DNA of 7,643 nucleotides from Bacteroidales bacterium (GCA_029939445.1 JAOZSY010000049.1:6159-13801), one strand, 5' to 3'; shown: positions 1 to 5,857, numbered from the stretch's first letter. Notes: a model not told the origin generated them from the letters alone. Made by a program: numbers and translations.

Positions 1-38
1 CATATTTTAAAATACAATCATTCACATTCCTAATTCTT

Positions 39-49
39 AACTCTACAAT
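39..49. promoter_or_regulatory. Single copy of the 11-bp element AACTCTACAAT
   Basis: This 11-mer is identical to both units of the tandem repeat at 4508-4529 upstream of the porin gene, and the identity with the first of those units extends to 13 bp (AACTCTACAATAA). It lies just past the hairpin that follows the CYTH-like operon, in the same orientation as the porin copies. A leftward gene could start at the window edge (an ATG reads from position 3 to 1 on the minus strand, after an AT-rich stretch), in which case this would be its upstream site. A role as operator is inference. Confidence 0.4.
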
Positions 50-54
50 AATTA

Positions 55-100
55 TAACTAATCAGTCTAACTAAATGATTAACATTAGACTGATTAGTTA
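55..100 (-). terminator. Long perfect hairpin after the CYTH-like operon
   Basis: TAACTAATCAGTCTAA (55-70) and TTAGACTGATTAGTTA (85-100) are exact reverse complements, giving a 16-bp stem with a 14-nt loop. It begins 14 nt after the stop codon of the leftward gene at 115-756, the right place for a transcript end. On neither strand is the stem followed by a true T-run (minus strand continues TAATTATTG), so it is not a textbook intrinsic terminator. It may act as a terminator, as a 3'-end stabilising hairpin, or as a protein-binding palindrome. Confidence 0.5.
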
Positions 101-114
101 CTAATATTTAATTA

Positions 115-756
115 CTAATTAGCCAATGTTTTCTTTGACCAACCAATAATACGCTTAATTGCTTGTAAGTAATTAATATTTTCGTCATCCTTAACACCAA
201 GGTCTACCATTGTCTTCTTAATATCTTCAACTTCAGTAGATTCAGAATTAACACTAACAACATGAGCACCATTAATTAATACATCAGCAACTTCACAAAT
301 TGTATTATTTACCATATAACCATAACGTTCTTTATGAACACGAACAGCCTGCAAATCAGCATTAGCATCAACCATTTCAAGGAATTCTTCCAAAGTATAA
401 GTATCTTTATCAAAATTTGGAGCATCTACTTTAAAAGCAGTATAAACTTCATTTTTTAATACTTCAGCACTTATAGGAAATTCACCTTTCATAAGTGGAT
501 TCCATTGCTCTAAACCATCTACTGTTTGCACAAATGTTTTGATATCCATTTTGCCGTCACGAATCTTAGTATTGTTAACGTCATTTGTTTTTGAAACAAT
601 ATATATTTCATCAGATTCACGTTCCCAAACCTTACTAGGTACTGGGGTTGATAAGCGGCTCATTAGGTATGCTGCTGCTTCAAAATCTTGTCCAAATGTA
701 CGAAACTCAAATCTTGGTTTCGAAATTTCGCCTATTTTTAATTCTTCTTTTGCCAT
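115..756 (-). CDS. CYTH/triphosphate-tunnel-like protein, copy 1
   Basis: This is a 213-residue soluble protein with no signal peptide or membrane segment, so probably cytoplasmic. It is a clear paralogue of the next gene upstream. Shared blocks are PR-F/Y-EFR-x-FG (residues 14-22), EIY (50-52), KIR...DIKT-x-VQ (64-77), GLEQWNP (81-87), YTL (120-122) and CEVADVLING (154-163). The order of a strand with E-x-R, then KIR/DIK, then a KER basic strand and an E-x-x-D-V-x-I-x-G segment resembles the CYTH fold, used by triphosphatases, thiamine triphosphatase and class IV adenylate cyclases. The canonical ExExK signature is not intact: the aligned segment is R-F-E-F-R. The enzyme activity, if any, is therefore unknown. 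It lies 11 bp after the upstream paralogue and is the last gene of a three-gene operon. The gene call is secure; the fold assignment is tentative. Confidence 0.9.
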   Translation of the reverse strand: MAKEELKIGEISKPRFEFRTFGQDFEAAAYLMSRLSTPVPSKVWERESDEIYIVSKTNDVNNTKIRDGKMDIKTFVQTVDGLEQWNPLMKGEFPISAEVLKNEVYTAFKVDAPNFDKDTYTLEEFLEMVDANADLQAVRVHKERYGYMVNNTICEVADVLINGAHVVSVNSESTEVEDIKKTMVDLGVKDDENINYLQAIKRIIGWSKKTLAN

Positions 757-767
757 AATTATTTATT

Positions 768-1391
768 CTAAAAAAATTTATTAATATCGTAATCTATTTC
801 TAATCCTAACACTCTTTTTAAAGCTTTAGGGTAATTTACATTCTCTATTTTATCACCAATATTAAGACTTTTCATAGCCTTATACACCAATTCAGGGTTT
901 TCAGATTCTACTGCTAGAGTTCGCTGAAAAGATCCATTTATTTTAACATCTGCATATTCACAAATACAATCCTCAAAATCAAATGCATGACGCTCTTTTT
1001 CTGTTAAAGCAACGATAATATCAGGATCTTCCAATATTAATTCTTGCATAAATTGTTTAAGGGTATATACTTCCCTATCCAAAACTGGAGCTTCAACTCC
1101 TAATGCGGGGAATATATCATTTCTAATTTTGTCATTAGAAAGAGGAAATGTGCCAACTTCTGTAGGATTCCACTGCTCTAATCCATTCTCTAATTGAACT
1201 AATGTTTTAATATCAAGCAGCTTATTTCTAATTTTAATATTATTACCCGAATTGCCTGCTGTCATAAGGTATATCTCTGATATCTCTCTAACTTCTCCCG
1301 CAATTGCTTTACTCTTTAGTGAATCTATAAATACATCTATGCATTTAACTCCAAACATTCTAAATTCGTATCGTGGCGTTCTATGTGTCAT
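768..1391 (-). CDS. CYTH/triphosphate-tunnel-like protein, copy 2
   Basis: This is a 207-residue cytoplasmic-type protein, paralogous along its whole length to the gene at 115-756. Conserved blocks are PRYEFRMFG (residues 6-14), EIYL (39-42), NN-x-KIR (50-55), DIKTLVQ (60-66), GLEQWNP (70-76), YTL (109-111), KER (132-134), CICEYADVKING (142-153) and VESE (161-164). The late E-x-x-D-V...G...E-x-E pattern is what suggests a CYTH-like tunnel fold. The first signature strand reads R-Y-E-F-R where an active family member has ExExK, so the first acidic residue and the lysine are changed. Its ATG overlaps the TGA stop of the upstream propeller gene in a 4-bp ATGA, which implies translational coupling and fixes the start. 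The polyphosphate or nucleotide link is inference; it could instead be a binding or regulatory protein. Confidence 0.9.
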   Translation of the reverse strand: MTHRTPRYEFRMFGVKCIDVFIDSLKSKAIAGEVREISEIYLMTAGNSGNNIKIRNKLLDIKTLVQLENGLEQWNPTEVGTFPLSNDKIRNDIFPALGVEAPVLDREVYTLKQFMQELILEDPDIIVALTEKERHAFDFEDCICEYADVKINGSFQRTLAVESENPELVYKAMKSLNIGDKIENVNYPKALKRVLGLEIDYDINKFF

Positions 1392-2161
1392 AACTTTGTA
1401 ATTTTATAAATGTATAATTTATGTTCAGAGTCGCTAATAATATATACTCTTTGGTGAGCAATGTCTACTACAACACCTTCAGCTTTCTGATAATCCAGAT
1501 CAAAACTTTGTTTTACTATAGCATCTTTATTGCAATAGAATAGCTTTTTTGATTTGTCGCTAACAATCCATAAATTCTGGTCAGCATTATCGAAAAATAT
1601 TCCCGAATAATCTTGAGCAAAATCTAATTGTTTTTCACTAATAATTCCATTGGTAATCTGCCATTTTATCAGCAAGCCATGCTCTGCCTCATTCAAAATA
1701 TAAAAAACCTTATTGTTAGAGTCGTAAGTAAGTCCCTCTAATCCTTTTTTAGCAGAGTTTCTATCAACACCTATCTTATATATCCCTTGTTGTACCCCAT
1801 TCATATCAAGCCTTATCAATTCAGACTTTGCTTCTTCTGCTATCCAAATTTCATTACTATCTATATCTACAGTAACACCTTCGGTATCATCACCAGAGTA
1901 TGGAAATTCAGACAATACAGTACCTTCTTTATTAATAACAAAGGCTTTATTAGTGCGGTCATCAACAACAATAAAATCTATTTGATTTAATGCCCACGAT
2001 AAGCCTGAAGGTTCTGCAATACTAAGTAATTTGGAATCAATTAATTTAATATCATAGATCTTATTAGTATCTTTCTCCGGATTGTCCAAAATAGCTTCAT
2101 CCTTATTACAAGAATTAAAAGCAAGTAGAAAAATAAAAATAATCGTAATATAAAGTTTCAT
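1388..2161 (-). CDS. SdiA-regulated/YjiK-type beta-propeller lipoprotein
   Basis: This is a 257-residue lipoprotein. A hydrophobic signal (residues 2-17) ends at Cys18, followed by N-K-D-E, which resembles the Bacteroidota lipoprotein export signal for surface display. The mature part holds five regularly spaced blades, each with an (E/S)G-hydrophobic start and an I/V-rich strand ending in two acidic or D/N-E type residues: 52-68, 94-110, 142-158, 186-202 and 228-244. Spacing is 42-48 residues. Examples are EGVTVDIDSNEIWIAEE and EGVVVDIAHQRVYIISD. This is typical of the SdiA-regulated (YjiK) propeller family, a phytase-like fold whose ligand is generally unknown. The start chosen is the ATG at 2161; a GTG at 2197 would add 12 residues ahead of a proper signal peptide. 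It is first in an operon with two CYTH-like genes. No convincing promoter was found; TATATTTC at 2286-2293 is one base off consensus. Confidence 0.85.
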   Translation of the reverse strand: MKLYITIIFIFLLAFNSCNKDEAILDNPEKDTNKIYDIKLIDSKLLSIAEPSGLSWALNQIDFIVVDDRTNKAFVINKEGTVLSEFPYSGDDTEGVTVDIDSNEIWIAEEAKSELIRLDMNGVQQGIYKIGVDRNSAKKGLEGLTYDSNNKVFYILNEAEHGLLIKWQITNGIISEKQLDFAQDYSGIFFDNADQNLWIVSDKSKKLFYCNKDAIVKQSFDLDYQKAEGVVVDIAHQRVYIISDSEHKLYIYKITKL

Positions 2162-2308
2162 TGATATAATTATAATATTAGAAAAGCACGTATACACTTT
2201 AATAGATGTGAATATCTAAGTATTCTTATATACACAATTTCTTTACTACATATAAATAGTTTGCAGCAGCTTTCTGAAAATACTTGAAATATAGTGAGTT
2301 AATCATTC

Positions 2309-2344
2309 TAAGAAAACAGCAAAGCAAGATGTACTTGCTTTGCT
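2309..2344 (-). terminator. Intrinsic terminator of the porin-lipoprotein unit
   Basis: AGCAAAGCAAG (2318-2328) and CTTGCTTTGCT (2334-2344) form a perfect 11-bp stem with a 5-nt loop. On the minus strand the stem is followed by the U-rich tail GTTTTCTTAG. It begins 12 nt after the stop of the lipoprotein gene at 2357-2944 and separates that unit from the propeller/CYTH-like operon. Confidence 0.85.
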
Positions 2345-2356
2345 ATTATCATATTA

Positions 2357-2944
2357 TTACTTTGCAGTTTGAACAGTTAAATCAGACCATAAAGCAGGAT
2401 CTGCTTTAAAATCATCAGAACCATCTGTAGCACCACCACCAGGTGTTGTATCAACATAAACGCTGTCGCTACTTCCGTAATACCACTCATTTGAAGCAGT
2501 AGAAATACGCACATAGAAAGTAACTTTCGTTCCTTCATCACTTGTATTACCTGTTACATTTCCGTCAGCATCTTCTGCGTTAACATTTTTAAGATCAATA
2601 GTAACTCCCGATTGAGTAAATGAACCATCATCTTCACCTTTTACTTTGTTACCTTTAAGATATTCAGCTGTTTCTCTAACATCAAAATATACTCTTGCTT
2701 CAGTAATTTCACCATCAATAGCATCACTATATACTACAACAATATCTTCAGCAGAAGGTGTTGGATTAGTAGGGAACGTGATTTTTGTTACAGGTCCATC
2801 TGTAAAAGTAAGATCAGTTGTTACAACTGCATCATAAGTTTTACCTGGATCAATAACTTCTGGCTCTTCATCTTTGTTACATGAAACTGTTGCCATCATA
2901 GCAATTACTGCTAAACTTCCTAAAAAATACTTGATTTTTTTCAT
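2357..2944 (-). CDS. Small acidic lipoprotein of unknown function, probably surface exposed
   Basis: This is a 195-residue protein with a basic start (MKKIK), a hydrophobic segment and a lipidation cysteine at 22 (T-V-S-C). The mature chain opens C-N-K-D-E-E, which fits the K-(D/E)2 lipoprotein export signal described in Bacteroidota, so it may be carried to the cell surface. The body is rich in D, E, T, V and G with alternating strand-like segments (residues 36-57, 67-90, 112-120, 138-165), consistent with a beta-sandwich or Ig-like fold. It has a Gly-rich tail around 168-176. I do not recognise the family. It sits 81 bp downstream of the porin with no terminator between and a strong one after it, so it is probably co-transcribed. 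A substrate-capturing or accessory role for the porin is a guess from position only. Confidence 0.85.
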   Translation of the reverse strand: MKKIKYFLGSLAVIAMMATVSCNKDEEPEVIDPGKTYDAVVTTDLTFTDGPVTKITFPTNPTPSAEDIVVVYSDAIDGEITEARVYFDVRETAEYLKGNKVKGEDDGSFTQSGVTIDLKNVNAEDADGNVTGNTSDEGTKVTFYVRISTASNEWYYGSSDSVYVDTTPGGGATDGSDDFKADPALWSDLTVQTAK

Positions 2945-3025
2945 TGTTTTGATTGTTTAAAATGTTAAATTATTAAATTATTATTGTATTAAATTGTATA
3001 AAATCTTAAATAAATATTCAATTCT

Positions 3026-4417
3026 CTAAAAATCTACTTCAACTCTAAATTGAATAAATCCAAATTGCTCACCTGGTGTTCCCTGAGTTGCATCAACTTT
3101 AGACCAATCTTTAGTAGGGTCTCCATTTACATCATTGCCAATATAAAGTTTATCCTTGCCATTTGCATATCTATCATGTTCTGCATAGGTATAGTTTAGC
3201 ATCATTCTTACATTAGAATTTACAAGGTAGTTTATACCAGCAGTATAAGCATTTGCTCCACCACCATATATTTCAGCCTCAAAATCATTAAGATTAAGAT
3301 AATCATAACGAAAAGCTAATTCTATATCACCCCAATCACGACCTCTTTTAGATCTTGTAAATTCACCTTCACTAGAATTATACTGGTAACGGCCACCAAA
3401 AACTAACCAGCCTACTTGCGCATACAATCCTTCAGCAGTAGTAGCTGTTAGTCCATTTACACCATTCAAATTAGTACCAGACAAACTAGAAGTCATATAC
3501 TCCGATTGAAACATAAAGTTTTTCCAAGCACCAACCAATTCAAATCCCATTAGCGAACGTGATTCAACATTGAAAATATCATCAGTATCTAAGTATTTTT
3601 TACGGTTGATATTCGACATTGTACGAGTACTATGACGCCATGAAGTTGGGCTTTCCCAAGATGTTTTTGGTGTACGATATGAATATGAACCACCAACATG
3701 GAAAAGCATTTCTTTAGACGGTATAGGTAAGCGTAATACTACACGAGTTGTCAAACTATAGCCTTCGTCCATACCTAAATCCTTATTATGATCTTTAGAA
3801 AAACCTACTTCTTCAGCATCTCCCAAATCAGCAAAGTGAACTCCAGTATAAACTAACCAGTATTTGTCATACTTGCGAGCCTGAATACCGATGTGACGAG
3901 AAGGCGCAAATTCATTTACCAAAGAACGCTCAATAAATGACACATAACGAGAAGTTGTTACAGATTCCATAGAAAAAGATTCCTTAAAATTACCAACACG
4001 GAAACTTAAATTTTTCTTCCATCCTTCTTTCTCTGTAAAACGATATCCAATAATCATATCCTTCATTTCAACTTCTGACCCAGCAAAATCTAAATCAATC
4101 TCTCCATACCAGTTTTCATGAAGTATAGCCTTAATTGCAAATCGTGCACGACGAATAGTTACTCCATTACCTATTGGGTTATAAGTCTCCTTATCAAAAA
4201 AGTAAGCTCCATCAACATATACTCTATTATCCAACCATAGTTTATATTTATGATCTTCACTTTCAAAAGTTAGTATTCCCTCTCTATCTTCAGGATTCAA
4301 TGGATGGCGTTCAACCACTATTCCATACTGATTGGTAGTTACATACGATGTGTCATGTTGTGCAAAAACACTCATTGACAATGCCACAAATAATAATAAA
4401 ATAGTAATCTTTTTCAT
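3026..4417 (-). CDS. Outer-membrane porin, OprO/OprP (phosphate-selective) family-like
   Basis: This is a 463-residue beta-barrel protein. Residues 1-19 form a Sec signal peptide with a likely cut after V-F-A. The barrel begins near residue 46 (GILTFES), with strands such as YKLWLDNRVYVDGAYFFDK (58-76) and the basic TIRRARFAIKA segment (87-97), then WYGEIDLDFAG (103-113). The chain ends in R-V-E-V-D-F, a terminal aromatic as required for outer-membrane barrel assembly. This pattern matches the Porin_O_P family, whose founding members OprO and OprP pass polyphosphate and phosphate. Many Bacteroidota members are simply called porin, so the substrate is inferred. It lies 179 bp after a LuxR-type regulator and before a lipoprotein, all on the minus strand. 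The upstream gap holds a tandem 11-bp repeat and a TTAACA/TTAACC pair, but no clear TAnnTTTG element, which suggests activator-dependent transcription. Confidence 0.9.
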   Translation of the reverse strand: MKKITILLLFVALSMSVFAQHDTSYVTTNQYGIVVERHPLNPEDREGILTFESEDHKYKLWLDNRVYVDGAYFFDKETYNPIGNGVTIRRARFAIKAILHENWYGEIDLDFAGSEVEMKDMIIGYRFTEKEGWKKNLSFRVGNFKESFSMESVTTSRYVSFIERSLVNEFAPSRHIGIQARKYDKYWLVYTGVHFADLGDAEEVGFSKDHNKDLGMDEGYSLTTRVVLRLPIPSKEMLFHVGGSYSYRTPKTSWESPTSWRHSTRTMSNINRKKYLDTDDIFNVESRSLMGFELVGAWKNFMFQSEYMTSSLSGTNLNGVNGLTATTAEGLYAQVGWLVFGGRYQYNSSEGEFTRSKRGRDWGDIELAFRYDYLNLNDFEAEIYGGGANAYTAGINYLVNSNVRMMLNYTYAEHDRYANGKDKLYIGNDVNGDPTKDWSKVDATQGTPGEQFGFIQFRVEVDF

Positions 4418-4476
4418 AATAATTATCTTTTGTAAATATTAACACTGTTCTAAACAAATTTTGTAATAGCAAAAAT

Positions 4477-4492
4477 GGTTAAAAAATGTTAA
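4477..4492 (-). promoter_or_regulatory. TTAACA-N4-TTAACC repeat upstream of the porin
   Basis: On the minus strand TTAACA (4492-4487) is followed after four T residues by TTAACC (4482-4477), a 10-bp period. The same bases also read as an inverted repeat, GTTAA...TTAAC. Pairs of TTAACA-like hexamers separated by 4-6 bp are the binding pattern of PhoP in Bacillus. The resemblance is noted only because the downstream gene is a phosphate-type porin. In DNA this AT-rich, chance is a real alternative. Confidence 0.3.
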
Positions 4493-4507
4493 CAGAAAAT
4501 TATTATA

Positions 4508-4529
4508 AACTCTACAATAACTCTACAAT
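4508..4529. repeat. Perfect tandem 11-bp repeat upstream of the porin, candidate operator
   Basis: Two exact copies of AACTCTACAAT lie head to tail (4508-4518 and 4519-4529), reading ATTGTAGAGTT in the direction of the porin gene, whose start is about 90 bp away. Direct repeats with an 11-bp period place protein monomers on one face of the helix and are typical of OmpR/PhoB-class response regulators. A third exact copy is at 39-49. No other copies were seen in the window. The regulator is unknown. Confidence 0.6.
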
Positions 4530-4596
4530 TATTGTTTATCTGTTTAATAAAAAGTATAGCAAACAAATAAACCTCAAATAACAAAACAGTTTTATC

Positions 4597-5064
4597 TTAT
4601 ATTTCTCTAATAAATACACTTAGGTTAGCACTACCACTAAGTTGCATTTTTTTTCGCAGTCGATAGCGGTTCATTTCAACACTTTTACTTGAAATATTAA
4701 GTATAGAAGCAATTTCTTTTGAGGAAAGATCTAGTCTTATCAGGCCACATAAACGAATATCTTTTGTAGATAGTTTTGGGTATTTTTCTTTTAAAGAGGA
4801 GTGAAATAACTCATTACTTTCTTGTACATAAAGCTGGAAAGTATCTCTATCCTTATCTAATTGCAGCGTCTCTCTAATCATATTATGAAGTTCGAACAAC
4901 TCTTTATAACAAACTTCAAATTTAGGATTTGCTCTAAACAATTCAATCTTTTGGCTAATTCTCCTCAAAGAATCATTTTTCTGAATGATATTTAGGGCCA
5001 TATCAATAGCCTCAGATTTGTTCTCTGATATGTTTGTATTATTTGGGATAAAGCTTTTGTTCAT
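4597..5064 (-). CDS. Stand-alone LuxR/GerE-type HTH transcriptional regulator
   Basis: This is a 155-residue soluble protein. The C-terminal part (about residues 94-145) is a LuxR-type helix-turn-helix: KYPKLSTKDIRLCGLIRLDL, then SSKEIASILNIS, then a recognition helix with RYRLRKKM. This variant normally ends large Bacteroidota membrane sensors carrying TPR or Y_Y_Y repeats. Here only a helical, charged N-terminal part (about 20-90) precedes it, without receiver domain, signal peptide or membrane segment. An in-frame stop lies just upstream (5089-5091), so nothing longer is hidden in this frame. The ATG at 5064 is preferred over a TTG at 5079 because the TTG lies inside a consensus -7 element, TATATTTG. 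It is upstream of and co-directional with the porin, so local control of the porin is plausible but unproven. No terminator separates the two. Confidence 0.88.
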   Translation of the reverse strand: MNKSFIPNNTNISENKSEAIDMALNIIQKNDSLRRISQKIELFRANPKFEVCYKELFELHNMIRETLQLDKDRDTFQLYVQESNELFHSSLKEKYPKLSTKDIRLCGLIRLDLSSKEIASILNISSKSVEMNRYRLRKKMQLSGSANLSVFIREI

Positions 5065-5076
5065 AATTAAGTAGTG

Positions 5077-5084
5077 CAAATATA
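5077..5084 (-). promoter_or_regulatory. Bacteroidota-type -7 element of the LuxR-type gene
   Basis: The minus strand reads TATATTTG, an exact TAnnTTTG match, ending 12 nt before the ATG at 5064. The implied transcript would have a very short leader. A -33 TTTG at the usual distance is not evident; the nearest TTG is 15 nt upstream, which is short. Confidence 0.5.
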
Positions 5085-5223
5085 GGCATTATGATTTAGC
5101 AACTATGAGCGAAAATAAGAATAAATTTTTATACAGTATCGAATAATTAATATAATCACACACTGATTTCCAAACATGCTTATTATCAGTTTATTTACTA
5201 TTAAAGGCATCAGATTATTTACA

Positions 5224-5231
5224 TATTTTTG
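5224..5231 (+). promoter_or_regulatory. Possible -7 element of the EF-hand lipoprotein gene
   Basis: TATTTTTG matches TAnnTTTG and lies 64 nt before the ATG at 5296, leaving an AT-rich leader that suits Bacteroidota translation starts. No good -33 TTTG is visible about 20 bp upstream. The match is short in AT-rich DNA, so confidence is low. Confidence 0.35.
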
Positions 5232-5295
5232 GCACATAAAGAAATTCTTTATAATAAATTGAAATAAACTATAAATAAATAACAAAACATTAATT

Positions 5296-5835
5296 ATGAA
5301 AACCAAGAAAATTACAAATTATTTAAGCTTACTTGCTTTTACAGTATTATTATCATTAGGAGTTACTTCATGTAATTGCGAAGGAAGCGATTGTTCTGAG
5401 GAAGTAAAAACTGAAGATTCAAATGCAAAATGTGGTGAAGGCAAATGCGGTGAAGGCAAATGTGGCAGTTCTGAAGTAACTGAAGAAAAAGAAGATCATT
5501 TTGCTTCAGTAGATACTGATGGTAATGGTTTTATTTCAAAAGAAGAATTTAGCACTCATGGTGAGGTTGAATTTTCTGAAAAAGACACAGATGGTGATGG
5601 TAGCCTTACTAAAGAAGGTTGCAAAATGTTTGATAAATTCAATACTGATGGTAATGATTTATTATCAAAAGAAGAGTTTGTTGCAGGTCATGATATGATG
5701 TTTACTAAACTTGATAGTGATGCAGATAGCAAAATCACTAGAGAAGAAATGGATGCTTTTGTAGCTAAAATGTCAGCTAAAACTGATGACAATGCTGAAG
5801 CTAAATGTGGTGAAGGTAAATGTGGTGGAAAATAA
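5296..5835 (+). CDS. EF-hand lipoprotein with EGKCG motifs (HvfA-like motif)
   Basis: This is a 179-residue lipoprotein. A signal peptide runs to about residue 25, with lipidation Cys26 (V-T-S-C). The next residues (N-C-E-G) lack the K-(D/E)2 export signal, so it probably faces the periplasm. Four EF-hand loops lie at 73-84 (DTDGNGFISKEE, canonical), 97-108 (position 12 is Gly, not Glu), 116-127 (Asn at position 1, Asp at 6) and 140-151 (Ser at 6). Cys-rich motifs bracket this domain: AKCG at 44-47, EGKCG at 48-52 and 53-57, then AKCG at 169-172 and EGKCG at 173-177. EGKCG is the hallmark of HvfA-type peptides, whose cysteines are converted to oxazolone/thioamide copper ligands by a DUF692 (MNIO) enzyme with a partner protein. 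No such gene is in the window. A calcium-binding lipoprotein with thiol metal sites is the simpler alternative. Confidence 0.9.
   Translation: MKTKKITNYLSLLAFTVLLSLGVTSCNCEGSDCSEEVKTEDSNAKCGEGKCGEGKCGSSEVTEEKEDHFASVDTDGNGFISKEEFSTHGEVEFSEKDTDGDGSLTKEGCKMFDKFNTDGNDLLSKEEFVAGHDMMFTKLDSDADSKITREEMDAFVAKMSAKTDDNAEAKCGEGKCGGK
5428..5466 (+). repeat. 15-bp in-frame repeat encoding K-C-G-E-G units
   Basis: AAATGTGGTGAAGGC (5428-5442) is followed by AAATGCGGTGAAGGC (5443-5457), one base different, and by a partial third unit from 5458. Each full unit encodes K-C-G-E-G. A related unit recurs at 5803-5817 near the end of the same gene (AAATGTGGTGAAGGT). The near identity of the DNA, not just of the protein, suggests recent expansion by duplication. 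Confidence 0.8.
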
Positions 5836-5857
5836 ACCATTATTATTTTAAAAATCT

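Noticed and set aside
539..784. 81-codon open frame on the plus strand
   Set aside because: Lies opposite the well-supported CYTH-like gene and its start; no recognisable protein features.
1787..1990. 67-codon open frame on the plus strand
   Set aside because: Antisense to the propeller gene, whose repeats prove the other strand codes.
2162..2197. Upstream GTG start for the propeller gene
   Set aside because: Would place 12 extra residues ahead of a normal lipoprotein signal that begins at the ATG at 2161.
2646..2837. 63-codon open frame on the plus strand
   Set aside because: Antisense to the lipoprotein gene; low-complexity Ser/Thr/Val content expected from the opposite-strand composition.
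5238..5250. Small AAAGAA/TTCTTT inverted repeat before the EF-hand gene
   Set aside because: Six AT-rich base pairs around a single base are expected by chance here and cannot form a stable hairpin loop.
5103..5306. 67-codon hydrophobic open frame on the minus strand
   Set aside because: Fills an AT-rich divergent promoter region and runs into the start of the EF-hand gene; the hydrophobic content is what AT-rich DNA gives by chance.
5428..5466. Short tandem DNA repeats as a CRISPR or mobile-element trace
   Set aside because: The units are in frame, 15 bp long and encode a known cysteine motif; there are no spacers.
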